Below, in pieces: positions 8,617 to 17,527 of a stretch of 64,000 bases of DNA. The notes beneath the pieces are model-generated. The model saw nothing but the letters and a program-made list of their open reading frames with translations, was not told where the DNA came from and did no database searches. The first letter of the stretch is position 1; each line of letters opens with the position of its first letter. The stretch is from the NCBI GenBank assembly GCA_029565675.1, contig JAKQNP010000014.1:24793-88792 (forward strand), read 5' to 3'. The position numbers and the translations under genes were made by a program. The stretch is from a bacterium. Lineage in GTDB: Bacteria > Zhuqueibacterota > Zhuqueibacteria > Residuimicrobiales > Oceaniaggregativiventaceae.

Positions 8617-9110
8617 TATAAAGTCAATGAATTGACTTTATACGCCCCCAGTCAAGTGCGCTTGCGTGTTTGCTGCGCTGCGCACACGAGAGATGAGAGC
8701 ATTCAAGTCAGCAAACTGACTTTATGTTACCCCAGTCAAGTGCGCTTGCGTGTTTGCTGCGCTGCGCACCCGAGAGATGAGAGCATTTTTTAAGTCAGCA
8801 AACTGACTTTATGTTACCCCAGTCAAGTGCGTTTGCGTGTTTGCTGCGCTGCGCACCCGAGAGATGAGAGCAGTTAAGTCAGTAAACTGACTTTATGTTC
8901 CACCAGTCAAGTGCGCTTGCGTGTTTGCTGCGCTGCGCACCCGAGAGATGAGAGCATTCAAGTCAGTAAACTGACTTTATGTTCCCCCAGTCAAGTGCGC
9001 TTGCGTGTTTGCTGCGCTGCGCACCCGAGAAATGAGAGCATTCAAGTCAGTAAACTGACTTTATATATCCCCAGTCAAGTGCGCCTGCGTGTTGCCTGTG
9101 CTGCGCACCG
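8617..9110 (-). repeat. Tandem array of about 84-bp units derived from the 5' half of tRNA-Pro
   Basis: The sequence CCCAGTCAAGTGCG recurs with unit starts at 8646, 8730, 8817, 8901, 8985 and 9069; the tRNA gene itself gives the equivalent start at 8565. Spacings are 81, 84, 87, 84, 84 and 84 bp. On the minus strand each unit carries the tRNA D-stem halves, the 5' anticodon strand CTTGA and the loop CTGGGG, then stops resembling a tRNA. Five units also carry a hairpin AAGTCAG...CTGACTT with a 2-4 nt loop. The copy nearest the tRNA has perfect 12-bp arms (8617-8628 and 8631-8642). The sixth unit (9069-9110) is truncated and diverged. From 9111 to 9376 the DNA is AT-rich and I see no gene. Confidence 0.85.
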
Positions 9111-9376
9111 AATCCGCGAAGATTGTTATAATTGGCCAACCATTGAAATTTATTTACCACCAAGCGAACAAGGAAAATTTATATAAATCATTTATTTTCT
9201 ATTATTTGAGCTTTTTCCCTTTCGTGGTTTAGGAATAATTCAAGTGATGCATGTCAAATGTGCTGACCAACCAACACTTGCCTGCCATTCACAAGCCCGT
9301 AAATATATACAATCAGCAACAATTATGCAAGCACTTCGTTTCTGTGGCTGCCCTTTTTTTGCGGCATGGCTGGACC

Positions 9377-9769
9377 CTAATCCTTGCTCGCTGTCTCGCC
9401 GGCCGTAGGCTGCTTGTCTTCCAAAAGATCGAGCAACTCCGTTAACAGCTGGCGCATGTCCTGCAACAGGTCGTCTTTTTTGACCTCCTCCAGCAAAAAA
9501 TCCATCTGTTCGCCCTGCTGCCGCCGAAGCGCCCGCAGTTTTTGCCGCGCGCCTTCTATCGTATATTTGTCGTGGTATAGCAATTTCTTGATCAAAAAGA
9601 TCGTGCGCACATCCGATTTGCGGTAGGTACGGTTGCCGGCGCGATTTTTATCCGGATTCAATTCGGGAAATTCAGTCTCCCAATAGCGCAATACATAGGG
9701 CTTGAGCCCGGTGATCCGGCTCACTTCAGAAATCGAATAATAGAGCCTTTTGATTGCTCGTTGTTCCAT
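9377..9769 (-). CDS. MerR-family transcriptional regulator
   Basis: The chosen start gives a 130-residue protein with an N-terminal winged-helix MerR domain: YYSISEVSRITGLKPYVLRYW (the HTH and wing entry), then NRAGNRTYRKSDV. A coiled-coil-like C-terminus rich in Leu, Glu and Lys follows. No effector-binding Cys cluster is present, so the signal is unknown. The start at 9769 has GAGG at 5 bp; the frame is open to an ATG at 9820 and a GTG at 9823 with no ribosome site, adding 17-18 residues. It is the last gene of the long minus-strand operon that begins with rimP. Confidence 0.85.
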   Translation of the reverse strand: MEQRAIKRLYYSISEVSRITGLKPYVLRYWETEFPELNPDKNRAGNRTYRKSDVRTIFLIKKLLYHDKYTIEGARQKLRALRRQQGEQMDFLLEEVKKDDLLQDMRQLLTELLDLLEDKQPTAGETASKD

Positions 9770-9889
9770 GCGCACCTCGTCGCGATCGATATCCCCCTCG
9801 AAATTGAGAGTTAACTGCATCACTTAATGCAATACTTTACGCTAGTTTTGTTGCCGCTCACTCTTTATCGACGCCAGAGCGGTTGCCTG

Positions 9890-10681
9890 CTATTCACGAG
9901 ATGCTCTGATCCGATCCCACTGGGTCGGAATGAGTTGTTTGACCACAACGGTGCCATTCGAACAAAAGTCGATGCCTCTCTGTAAATAATGAACAATTTG
10001 TTTATTTTTTCCAAGACATTTTTGCACAAAAAGCCGTCGGGTATCGAAACGATAGACGCCGATGCGCGACAACGTCATTTTTGAAAAAAAGCCGTCAAAC
10101 TTGTTGCTCGAGACCACCCCTGCACGATAACCGATATCTGTTGCCAACTGCACCGTTTTCCGTGAGACGTTGCCAAAGGGATAGGCGATGGCGGCCGGCC
10201 AGTTTCCTGACCTCTCATAGATCAGTTGCCGCGAAACGCGCAGCTCTTCAGCACAGTCCGTTTCCGGCAGGCGGCTCAAGTCGCGGTGACTCAAACCGTG
10301 CGAGCCGATTTCCCATCCCGCATCCACGAGTTTGCCGATCTGCGGCCAATCGAGATGGCGAATCTTTTGCCCAAACCAATTGACGTCCCAGGAATTGTAT
10401 TTGCCGGCATAGAGCGGTAGGACAAAAACCGTCGCCACCACACCGAACTCGCGGCAAATGGATAAGGCGATGGTTTCAATATCGCTGTAGCCATCGTCAA
10501 AGGTGAGCGCAACCCGTTTTTGTGCTGGCTCGTCCAGCTTGGCGATGTATTGGCTTAGAGTGACAAAATGTATCCCTTGTTCCACGGCGGTAGCGAGAAA
10601 ATTTCTCAATTGCCCGGGTGTCAGGCTGTTGATACCCCAAATCCATCTGGGTGTGATATGGTGGCAGACGAGAATCGACAT
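9890..10681 (-). CDS. Polysaccharide deacetylase (NodB domain)
   Basis: A 263-residue protein of carbohydrate esterase family 4. Motif 1 is TFDDGYSD, whose second Asp is a metal ligand. Motif 2 is SHGLSHRDL, supplying the two His ligands, and AYPFG follows later. These enzymes remove N- or O-acetyl groups from surface polysaccharide or peptidoglycan sugars. There is no signal peptide at the chosen start (10681, with AAGGG about 8 bp upstream). The frame is open to 10759, but that extension is not hydrophobic either. It lies downstream of the M16 peptidase gene in the same orientation, separated by about 260 bp. Confidence 0.85.
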   Translation of the reverse strand: MSILVCHHITPRWIWGINSLTPGQLRNFLATAVEQGIHFVTLSQYIAKLDEPAQKRVALTFDDGYSDIETIALSICREFGVVATVFVLPLYAGKYNSWDVNWFGQKIRHLDWPQIGKLVDAGWEIGSHGLSHRDLSRLPETDCAEELRVSRQLIYERSGNWPAAIAYPFGNVSRKTVQLATDIGYRAGVVSSNKFDGFFSKMTLSRIGVYRFDTRRLFVQKCLGKNKQIVHYLQRGIDFCSNGTVVVKQLIPTQWDRIRASRE

Positions 10682-10944
10682 GGGAGCACCCTTAAAAACT
10701 AAACGGGAGCTGAAAACGGTTCCGTTTTCTGTCTCCCGCGCTGTGCTTAGGAAACTCAAGCGATGGTTGATCGATGGAACATCAAGCGCTTCTTATGCGC
10801 TACCCGGACCAAAGGTAATCGTCTTGCGGCTGTATTTCGATTCGATCAACAGAAGCCATGGCGAAAAAGTGCGAAAACAATCGCGTTTCCAGCACCATTC
10901 AATGGTCTTGAAAACCGATTCAAGAAGAAAAGGTCAGCTGTTGG

Positions 10945-12201
10945 CTATTTCTTTTTTAGCTTTTTAGGCATGATCAGGTTAACGCTGAATTGCGAACGGT
11001 CATAAAAGGTCTGCGCCAGCGAGACCAGATCCTCTTTTTTGATCTGCTCAATTTGCCGAATCACTTCTTGTACCGACTGTTGCGGCATATCAAAAAATGC
11101 TTGTTCGCCCAGACGGCGCATACGACGATAGCTGCTTTCGAGACTCAGCAGGATGGAACCTTTGATTTGTGACTTGGTCTGGGCCAGTTCTTCGGCTGTG
11201 AAATTCCCCTGACGAACCTCTCCTATTTCATGAAAAAGCAATTCGACTGATTTTTCCTCATAACGAGGAGCACAAGCCATGTAAAGAGCAAAAACACCGC
11301 CGTCAGCCATGGGATCATAAAAGCTGTAAACCGTATAGGCAAAGCCATACTTTTCGCGGATATTTTGAAAAAGACGAGAGCTCATGCCGCCACCGATCAT
11401 GACGTCGAGCAAAGCGGCTGCATAGCGGCGGTCATCCCCAATGGAAACGGTGTGAGCGCCCAGGGCGATGTGGGTTTGCTGCGCACTGGGTTCGGTGCGC
11501 GTATGGCTGGGGGCAACCTTGGCAAGAAGTGGCGGATGTGTTTGTTTTTCGGGCGATCTTTTCCAGGCAGCAGTAGTTTTGCTGACTTCATCGACAAAAA
11601 ATTGATGGTCAAGTCGACCGGCTGCGGCAAAGATGGCTTGATCGCAGGTGTAATAGCGGTTCCTGTAGTCGCACAAATCCGAACGGGAAAATGCTGAAAC
11701 CGACTTCCGGCTGCCGAGTATCTGATAACCCAAAGGATGTTCCGGAAAAAGGTTTGCATAGAGCTGATCGATGAGCAATTCTTCCGGATCTTCGTGGGCA
11801 TGCGACAGCTCAGCAAGCACAACCTGTTTTTCCAATTGAATGTCATTTTCCAGCAGGGAGGCATTCTGGAGCAAATCGCCGACCACATCGATGGCCAATG
11901 GCAGGTGGTGGTCCAGAGCGTGCGCGGTATAGAGGGTTGATTCTTTGCCGGTCTGAGCATTGAGATTGCCGCCCACCTGCTCGAGGCTGAGGGCGATTTC
12001 GCGCGCCGAGCGATGGGTGGTTCCTTTAAAAACCATGTGCTCGAGAAAATGGGAAATGCCGCAGTTGTGCGGTTGTTCGGTTAAAGAGCCAGCGTTGACC
12101 CAAACGCCGAGAGAAATTGACCGCACATGCGGCATAGTTTCCGAGACAACCCGGCAGCCGTTGTCGAGAATGGTCGATTGAGTGGTGATTCTTCTGGCCA
12201 A
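10945..12201 (-). CDS. M16-family zinc peptidase (processing-peptidase-like)
   Basis: A protein of about 418 residues with the inverted zinc motif HFLEH and a downstream acidic cluster (AELSHAHEDPEE) that supplies the third ligand. It begins LDNGCRVVSE, as M16B peptidases do. The second half forms the paired inactive domain. Position directly after pnp is a common arrangement in bacteria. The frame is open to a GTG at 12258, which would overlap pnp by 38 bp with no ribosome site. A TTG at 12201, preceded by GAGAGG at 8 bp, leaves a 19-bp gap and is preferred. The substrate is unknown. Confidence 0.85.
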   Translation of the reverse strand: MARRITTQSTILDNGCRVVSETMPHVRSISLGVWVNAGSLTEQPHNCGISHFLEHMVFKGTTHRSAREIALSLEQVGGNLNAQTGKESTLYTAHALDHHLPLAIDVVGDLLQNASLLENDIQLEKQVVLAELSHAHEDPEELLIDQLYANLFPEHPLGYQILGSRKSVSAFSRSDLCDYRNRYYTCDQAIFAAAGRLDHQFFVDEVSKTTAAWKRSPEKQTHPPLLAKVAPSHTRTEPSAQQTHIALGAHTVSIGDDRRYAAALLDVMIGGGMSSRLFQNIREKYGFAYTVYSFYDPMADGGVFALYMACAPRYEEKSVELLFHEIGEVRQGNFTAEELAQTKSQIKGSILLSLESSYRRMRRLGEQAFFDMPQQSVQEVIRQIEQIKKEDLVSLAQTFYDRSQFSVNLIMPKKLKKK

Positions 12202-12220
12202 CGGCTTTGCCTCTCGCCCT

Positions 12221-14332
12221 TTATTCGGTGGTTTTTTGGTCTTGTGCCGGCTTGTCACGGTTGAGCAGAACTTTGCGACTCAGGTCGATTTTGCCGCCTT
12301 CGACCTTGATCACTTTGACCGTCACTTCATCGCCAATTTTCAGCACGTCCTCGACGCGGTCGATGCGGCGATTCTCGATAGCCGAAATATGCAGCAATCC
12401 TTCGCGGCCCGGCAAGATTTCGACAAAAGCGCCGAAATTGAGGATACGCTTGACCTTGCCGGTATAGATCTCACCGACTTCCACCTCAGCGGTCATGGCG
12501 CGGACGATGCGCGCTGCCGCTTCACCCGCTTCAGCCTCGACCGAAGCGATGGTCACGGTGCCGTCATCGGCGATATCGATCGTTGCGCCGGTTTTTTCAA
12601 TGATCTCGCGAATGGTCTTGCCGCCGGGACCGATAACCGTTCCGATGGAATCGACCGGAATCTTGATGGTCAAGATACGTGGCGCCCAATTGGACAGCGA
12701 TTTTCGAGGCTCAGGCAATACTGCTTTCATCTTGGAAAGCACATAATGCCGCGCTTCTTTTGCCTGTTGCAGCGCGCGTGACATGATTTGCTTGGAAATA
12801 CCAGCGATTTTGATATCCATCTGAAAAGCAGTGATCCCGTTCTGCGTCCCGGCCACTTTGAAATCCATGTCACCCAGATGGTCTTCATCGCCGAGGATGT
12901 CGGTCAAAATGACCACTCGGTCACCCTCTTTAATCAAACCCATGGCAATGCCGGCAACTGCATCCTTAACCGGTACACCGGCATCCATAAGCGACAAAGA
13001 TCCGGCACAAACAGTAGCCATGGAGGATGACCCGTTTGACTCTAAAACATCGGAAACGATGCGCAGGGTATAGGGAAAAATCTGGTCAGAGGGAATCATC
13101 GGCTTGATGGCGCGTTCGGCAAGGTTGCCGTGTCCAACCTCCCGCCGGCTCACACCCCGAACCGGTTTGACTTCACCGGTAGCGAACGGCGGAAAATTGT
13201 AATGCAGCATATAGCTTTTCCAAAATTCGCCTTCCAGCCCTTCGATGCGCTGTTCGTCGATTTTGGTGCCCAGCGTGGTGGCAGCCAAAGCCTGAGTCTG
13301 GCCGCGCGTGAAAAGCGCCGAACCGTGAGCGCGTGGCAAAACGCCCACTTCAACGGTGATTTCACGGATTTCATCGGCCTTGCGCCCGTCGAGCCGGACA
13401 CCGGTATTGAGCACCTTGCCCCGCATCAGCTCTTTCTCAAGGTCGTGAATGACCGACTTGATGCGGGCAATCTGTGCAGGTTCGCTGTTCTCATCGGTCA
13501 TTTGCTGCAAAACTGCATCGACCACCTCAGCCAAGGCGTTCTGTCGTTCTTGCTTTTCATGTGCTTCCAACGCTTTGGCGATGGAATCACCGGCGAGTTT
13601 CTTGACCTGTTTGTCAAGTTCGCTCCAATCGGTTTCGACAACAGTCATTTTAGGCTTGCCGGCAAGCGCGATGATCTCTTTCTCGACAGCAATGATCTTG
13701 CGAATCTCTTCGTGCCCGAATTCCAGAGCTGCGACCATATCTTCTTCAGAAATCTCACTGGCAGCGCCTTCGACCATCAGCACCGAGTCTTCCGACGCAG
13801 CCATTACCAGGTCGATATCGCTTTCGATCTTTTGCGCATAGGTGGGATTGACGATGAATTCGCCGTTGATTCGTCCGACGCGTACACCGGCGATGACCGC
13901 CTGGATCGGGATATCCGACAAATTTAAGGCAATCGATGCGCCGGTGATGCCCAGTACATCCGCATCGTGTTCCCGGTCGGCTGAAAGCACCCAGATGAAG
14001 ACCTGCGTCTCATTTCTATAAGCCTCGGGAAATAACGGCCGGATCGGCCGATCGACCAGCCGCGCGCTGAGCACTTCGGTATCCGAAGGCTTGCCTTCGC
14101 GTTTGAAAAATCCGCCAGGTATTTTGCCAACTGCATAGGCTTTTTCGCGATAATCCACGCTGAGCGGGAAAAAGTCGATGTCCTCTTTGGCTGTTTTGTC
14201 ACAAACCGCGGTGGCCAAAATCACGGTTTCACCGAGCTGCACCCAGGCCGCTCCGTTCGCCTGTTTGGCCAATTTTCCGGTTTCGATGATAAACGGTTTA
14301 CCGCCTATCGGTGTCTCTTTTCTATAAATCAT
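12221..14332 (-). CDS. pnp: Polyribonucleotide nucleotidyltransferase (PNPase)
   Basis: The 703-residue protein degrades RNA 3' to 5' by phosphorolysis. It shows two RNase PH cores separated by the helical domain, with the second core around LFTRGQTQALA and the later GDMDFKVAGT metal-site region. A KH domain follows (IGTVIGPGGKTIREI) and then a C-terminal S1 domain (GEIYTGKVKRILNFGAFVEI). Length and order match the family. GGAGG lies close to the ATG. In most bacteria pnp follows rpsO directly; here four ABC-cassette genes lie between them, although all are in the same orientation. Confidence 0.97.
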   Translation of the reverse strand: MIYRKETPIGGKPFIIETGKLAKQANGAAWVQLGETVILATAVCDKTAKEDIDFFPLSVDYREKAYAVGKIPGGFFKREGKPSDTEVLSARLVDRPIRPLFPEAYRNETQVFIWVLSADREHDADVLGITGASIALNLSDIPIQAVIAGVRVGRINGEFIVNPTYAQKIESDIDLVMAASEDSVLMVEGAASEISEEDMVAALEFGHEEIRKIIAVEKEIIALAGKPKMTVVETDWSELDKQVKKLAGDSIAKALEAHEKQERQNALAEVVDAVLQQMTDENSEPAQIARIKSVIHDLEKELMRGKVLNTGVRLDGRKADEIREITVEVGVLPRAHGSALFTRGQTQALAATTLGTKIDEQRIEGLEGEFWKSYMLHYNFPPFATGEVKPVRGVSRREVGHGNLAERAIKPMIPSDQIFPYTLRIVSDVLESNGSSSMATVCAGSLSLMDAGVPVKDAVAGIAMGLIKEGDRVVILTDILGDEDHLGDMDFKVAGTQNGITAFQMDIKIAGISKQIMSRALQQAKEARHYVLSKMKAVLPEPRKSLSNWAPRILTIKIPVDSIGTVIGPGGKTIREIIEKTGATIDIADDGTVTIASVEAEAGEAAARIVRAMTAEVEVGEIYTGKVKRILNFGAFVEILPGREGLLHISAIENRRIDRVEDVLKIGDEVTVKVIKVEGGKIDLSRKVLLNRDKPAQDQKTTE

Positions 14333-14410
14333 TTGTCCTCCAAATGGTCAGCCAACTCTTTCCCGCTCTTTTGATGCACCGATCGCAAAACCACAACAGA
14401 TGCGATTGCA

Positions 14411-15763
14411 CTATTGTGTATTGGCTTGCTGATCCGACACAGGCAGACCGATGTCATCGAGTTTGGGAGTCAGCTTGCTAAAGATCTCTTTTTTAATCAT
14501 GACGACGCGTGGTTCATCGCCTCGTTTGGCATAGATCAATTCGTTGCGGATGTCGCCCAACAGCAGTTCATAGACCAGCACATCGTGGATATAGAAACGT
14601 GTCCGCGATTTCGGTACGGCCAGACCATAGGGCTGCAGAGAGCGAGACGATTCGCTGACAAATTCGACAACCTTCAGATCAGTCACATTTTTAAGCAGAT
14701 CCCGGATCACCCAGGCTTTTCCCTGTCGCGCTTCCGGTTCGACTACATTCCAGGCGCCGCTGGTGTCTTTGGTGCACACCACGATTTTGCCCGAATGTTC
14801 GAATTCAATTCTATCAATTTCGTTTTGATTGAAAAACACCATGCGCTTGTCGCGCAAATGAAACAAGGTCGGACTGATGAGACGCACAAGCGAGCTGTCG
14901 ACCGTAAAGACCGGTGGATTTTCGCTGGTTCGAGCATAATAGCGGCCGTCAACAGGGTTGCCAATCGCCAGCACCAACGGATCTTTGTTTTCGTCGATGA
15001 CCAATTCCACCTGGACCTTTGGCCGTACCAGCCCAAATGGTGTCAGGGAAGCAGGATTTTCATCGACAAAGGCACGCGCTTTTTCAGTCGACAAACGCGA
15101 TACAATTTGCCCGACATTGGTGCGCTCGGCAAGCGCCTGGACCGGTTCGTTAATAAGCCAATCCGAACCCGTTCGCCGCAATACAAATTTACCATTGGGG
15201 TTATTCAAAACGCATTTTTTGACATCAGTGGATTGAATCGAAAATATATTTTTATTGCGCCAATCGAACAGAGTCTTCTCCAGATTGCTCTGCAGAGAGG
15301 TCGTGGCCAGAAAAACATCCGGAGATCCGGCCTTCCTGGCATAGACCAAAGAGCCAGTCACGTTTTTATCACCAACATAGATCGTGTCGCTGATTCCCTT
15401 GTGGGTGATGATCAGCATACCTTTATAAGGATCGAGGCCATAGGTCGAATAGTCTGAAGGTTGGGCGGCAAAAACTCTTTCTTGCTTGGCCCAATCGAAA
15501 GTGTTGATCAGCGTGCGGACCGTGTTTTCATCCGCTTTGGTCTCGATGGGTTCGACGATTTTCCAGCCGTCCGGCTGGCGAACAATACGGATCCCGCTGG
15601 GCTGCAAAAACACTTGCTCAGCTTCTTGTTCGGTCATAACGATTATCTTTTGACTGGTCTCTTTGCTGGTCGTCTCTTTTTTTTCTTTTTTATCGAGAAA
15701 AACAACAGACACGATACCGATTGCGAGAACCAGCGCCAGAATGAGTGTGGTCTTGTAGTTCAT
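14411..15763 (-). CDS. DUF4340 membrane-anchored protein, ABC-cassette partner
   Basis: A 450-residue protein with one N-terminal membrane segment (LILALVLAIGIVSVVFL) and a long extracytoplasmic part. Repeated motifs such as DGWKIVEP, SDWLINEPV and GAWNVVEP, with TYGLDPYKG, FGLVRPK and PYGLAVPK between them, are typical of DUF4340 proteins. These are regularly encoded beside GldG-like ABC auxiliary subunits, as here. The biochemical role is not established. It ends 78 bp before pnp, with no terminator visible between. Confidence 0.8.
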   Translation of the reverse strand: MNYKTTLILALVLAIGIVSVVFLDKKEKKETTSKETSQKIIVMTEQEAEQVFLQPSGIRIVRQPDGWKIVEPIETKADENTVRTLINTFDWAKQERVFAAQPSDYSTYGLDPYKGMLIITHKGISDTIYVGDKNVTGSLVYARKAGSPDVFLATTSLQSNLEKTLFDWRNKNIFSIQSTDVKKCVLNNPNGKFVLRRTGSDWLINEPVQALAERTNVGQIVSRLSTEKARAFVDENPASLTPFGLVRPKVQVELVIDENKDPLVLAIGNPVDGRYYARTSENPPVFTVDSSLVRLISPTLFHLRDKRMVFFNQNEIDRIEFEHSGKIVVCTKDTSGAWNVVEPEARQGKAWVIRDLLKNVTDLKVVEFVSESSRSLQPYGLAVPKSRTRFYIHDVLVYELLLGDIRNELIYAKRGDEPRVVMIKKEIFSKLTPKLDDIGLPVSDQQANTQ

Positions 15764-15828
15764 CTAACAGCCCTCAATTCTGTTCACCTCTTTGTGCTCA
15801 AAAAATCATCCGCACCAGAAGCACGGAA

Positions 15829-15855
15829 TAATTGCACAAACAGCAGGTGCAATTA
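15829..15855. promoter_or_regulatory. Perfect inverted repeat upstream of the DUF4340 gene
   Basis: TAATTGCAC (15829-15837) and GTGCAATTA (15847-15855) form exact 9-bp arms around a 9-bp spacer. It lies in the 198-bp gap between the GldG-like gene and the DUF4340 gene, 66 bp before the latter's start. It could be a dimeric repressor site or an RNA hairpin; no T-run follows on either strand, so a terminator is unlikely. Confidence 0.5.
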
Positions 15856-15961
15856 AAGCTGCGATCCGGATTCCTGATGGCGGTGGAGACAGGTGAATAA
15901 CCAGCGAGCGTCCACCTGAGAAAAACCGCATGTGTGGTCAGGCAGACGCTCATCTGAACAT

Positions 15962-17527
15962 TTATTTGCGTTTGATATAGACAACGATACCGGCAATAAC
16001 AACCAAAATGGGCAACAAAATGACACCGAGATAGAGAATCAGGCGTGTCTGTTTTTGAGTCAAGGTCAAGCGGCGGTCTTCAGGATCTTTGGCGCGAACC
16101 GAGATCAGATCTTCTTCCTCGGCCAGCCAACTGATCGAATTGAGGATCAGGTCCGAATTGCCCTGCATGCTGATCATACCGTCGCTGGCAAAATCCGAGT
16201 CGCCGAAAACCAGCACCCGGGCCTTGCTGGATGGGCGGCCCAAGCCGAATTTGTCTTCCTTGAGCACCGTCGGTTCATCAGCCTCCTTTTCGGCAACGGC
16301 CAACAGGGAAACCGGTCCGATCAGGTCCACCTTGGGATCAGCCTCCAATCGCGGCGACTTGCTCAAAGGCGTGGTTTCACCCCAGCTGCGCGGATTGGTT
16401 CTGGCGATCTCGGTTACCGTGATCCCGGAAGGCACCATTTCGGCCTCGGTGATCGAGCGGGCTTGATTGAAAAAGGTCATGACCTTGAAATTTTCGACAA
16501 TTGGGTGGTTCGCGTAATCAGAGACCAATGGCATGATCGGCCCGGCACCGAAAAGCTGTCCTATACCCGAGGCATCGACTACCACGTCATGGCCAACCCG
16601 AATGCCATAACCTGCAGAAAAATCAACCCAGGAGTCAGGCGATTCAGGGTCAAGCAGCAGAAGCACATCGCCGCCCTTTCGCAAATAGGCGTCGAGCGCT
16701 TGTTTCTCGTTGGGCAATAGATCGGTTTTTGGGCCAGCGACAACCATCACTGAAGCATCTTCAGGCACCTGCATTGATTCGAGCTGGGCGAGGTTGACCT
16801 GTTCCACCAAATAATTCTCATCGAGCAATCGCTGTTTGAGCACCGAGAGTCCTTCGGCTTGCATGGCTTCGAGCGGCCGTTCACCGTGGCCGGTGGTAAA
16901 GTAGATCCTTTTTGCCGTTTCACGGCTGACCTTGATCAGCGAATTGGTCAAATTTTCTTCGCTGATGGCGGTCAATCGTTCTTCAGCGCTTTTGCTTTGC
17001 AGAACAATGGTGCCATAATTGGTGACGTTCATGGTTTTTGCCAGGCCGGGATTCTTATCCGGGTCGACGATTTCCCATTTGAAATTCGGCGAGAGGTTGT
17101 TGTATTCGATAAACAGACTGCGCGGCTGAAAATCCTCTCCGCCTTTGAAAAAACCTGTCACCTGAATGGGCTGGTCAAGGTTTTTCAATACTTTTCGGGT
17201 TTGATCGGCCAGGCTGAACTGTTTGGCAGCAGTGGTATCGACACGCCAGTTCACTTTGCTCAGCAGGATGTTGAGCACGATCAAAATACCGAGCACAAAG
17301 ATGATCATCAGAGCAGCGTTGCTGCCGAATTTGGCTGAACGGCTCGAGAGGCCTTCCTTGATCTGCTTGAAATTGACAATCAGATAAGCGATGACCAGGA
17401 TGGCACCAACAATGAGCAAGACAATTGCGGTTGCAGTCATGATCGAATTGATCGACCAGATCATCAGACCAGCCAGCAAGAGCGCAAGGCCGAGCAAACC
17501 GGCAATGGGTGGAAATTTATACATCAT
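15962..17527 (-). CDS. GldG-like ABC transporter auxiliary protein
   Basis: A 521-residue protein with two N-terminal membrane segments, a further one near residue 85 and a C-terminal one (LILYLGVILLPILVVIAGIVVYIKRK). The large extracytoplasmic part between them matches the GldG/ABC-auxiliary family, including VNWRVDTTAAKQFSLADQT and ADPEDRR-like end motifs. In gliding Bacteroidota GldA, GldF and GldG form an ABC complex; homologues are common in non-gliding FCB bacteria with unknown cargo. The start at 17527 gives a 4-bp ATGA overlap with the permease gene, with GGAGG upstream. The longer start at 17539 is less likely. Confidence 0.82.
   Translation of the reverse strand: MMYKFPPIAGLLGLALLLAGLMIWSINSIMTATAIVLLIVGAILVIAYLIVNFKQIKEGLSSRSAKFGSNAALMIIFVLGILIVLNILLSKVNWRVDTTAAKQFSLADQTRKVLKNLDQPIQVTGFFKGGEDFQPRSLFIEYNNLSPNFKWEIVDPDKNPGLAKTMNVTNYGTIVLQSKSAEERLTAISEENLTNSLIKVSRETAKRIYFTTGHGERPLEAMQAEGLSVLKQRLLDENYLVEQVNLAQLESMQVPEDASVMVVAGPKTDLLPNEKQALDAYLRKGGDVLLLLDPESPDSWVDFSAGYGIRVGHDVVVDASGIGQLFGAGPIMPLVSDYANHPIVENFKVMTFFNQARSITEAEMVPSGITVTEIARTNPRSWGETTPLSKSPRLEADPKVDLIGPVSLLAVAEKEADEPTVLKEDKFGLGRPSSKARVLVFGDSDFASDGMISMQGNSDLILNSISWLAEEEDLISVRAKDPEDRRLTLTQKQTRLILYLGVILLPILVVIAGIVVYIKRK

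Noticed and set aside
8646..9110. The regular repeats look at first like a CRISPR array.
   Set aside because: Unit length is about 84 bp with no unique spacers; the whole unit repeats and is derived from the neighbouring tRNA. No cas genes are present.
8911..9186. A 91-codon plus-strand ORF across the tRNA-derived repeats.
   Set aside because: It encodes only the translated repeat, has no ribosome site and is broken by stops in sister units.
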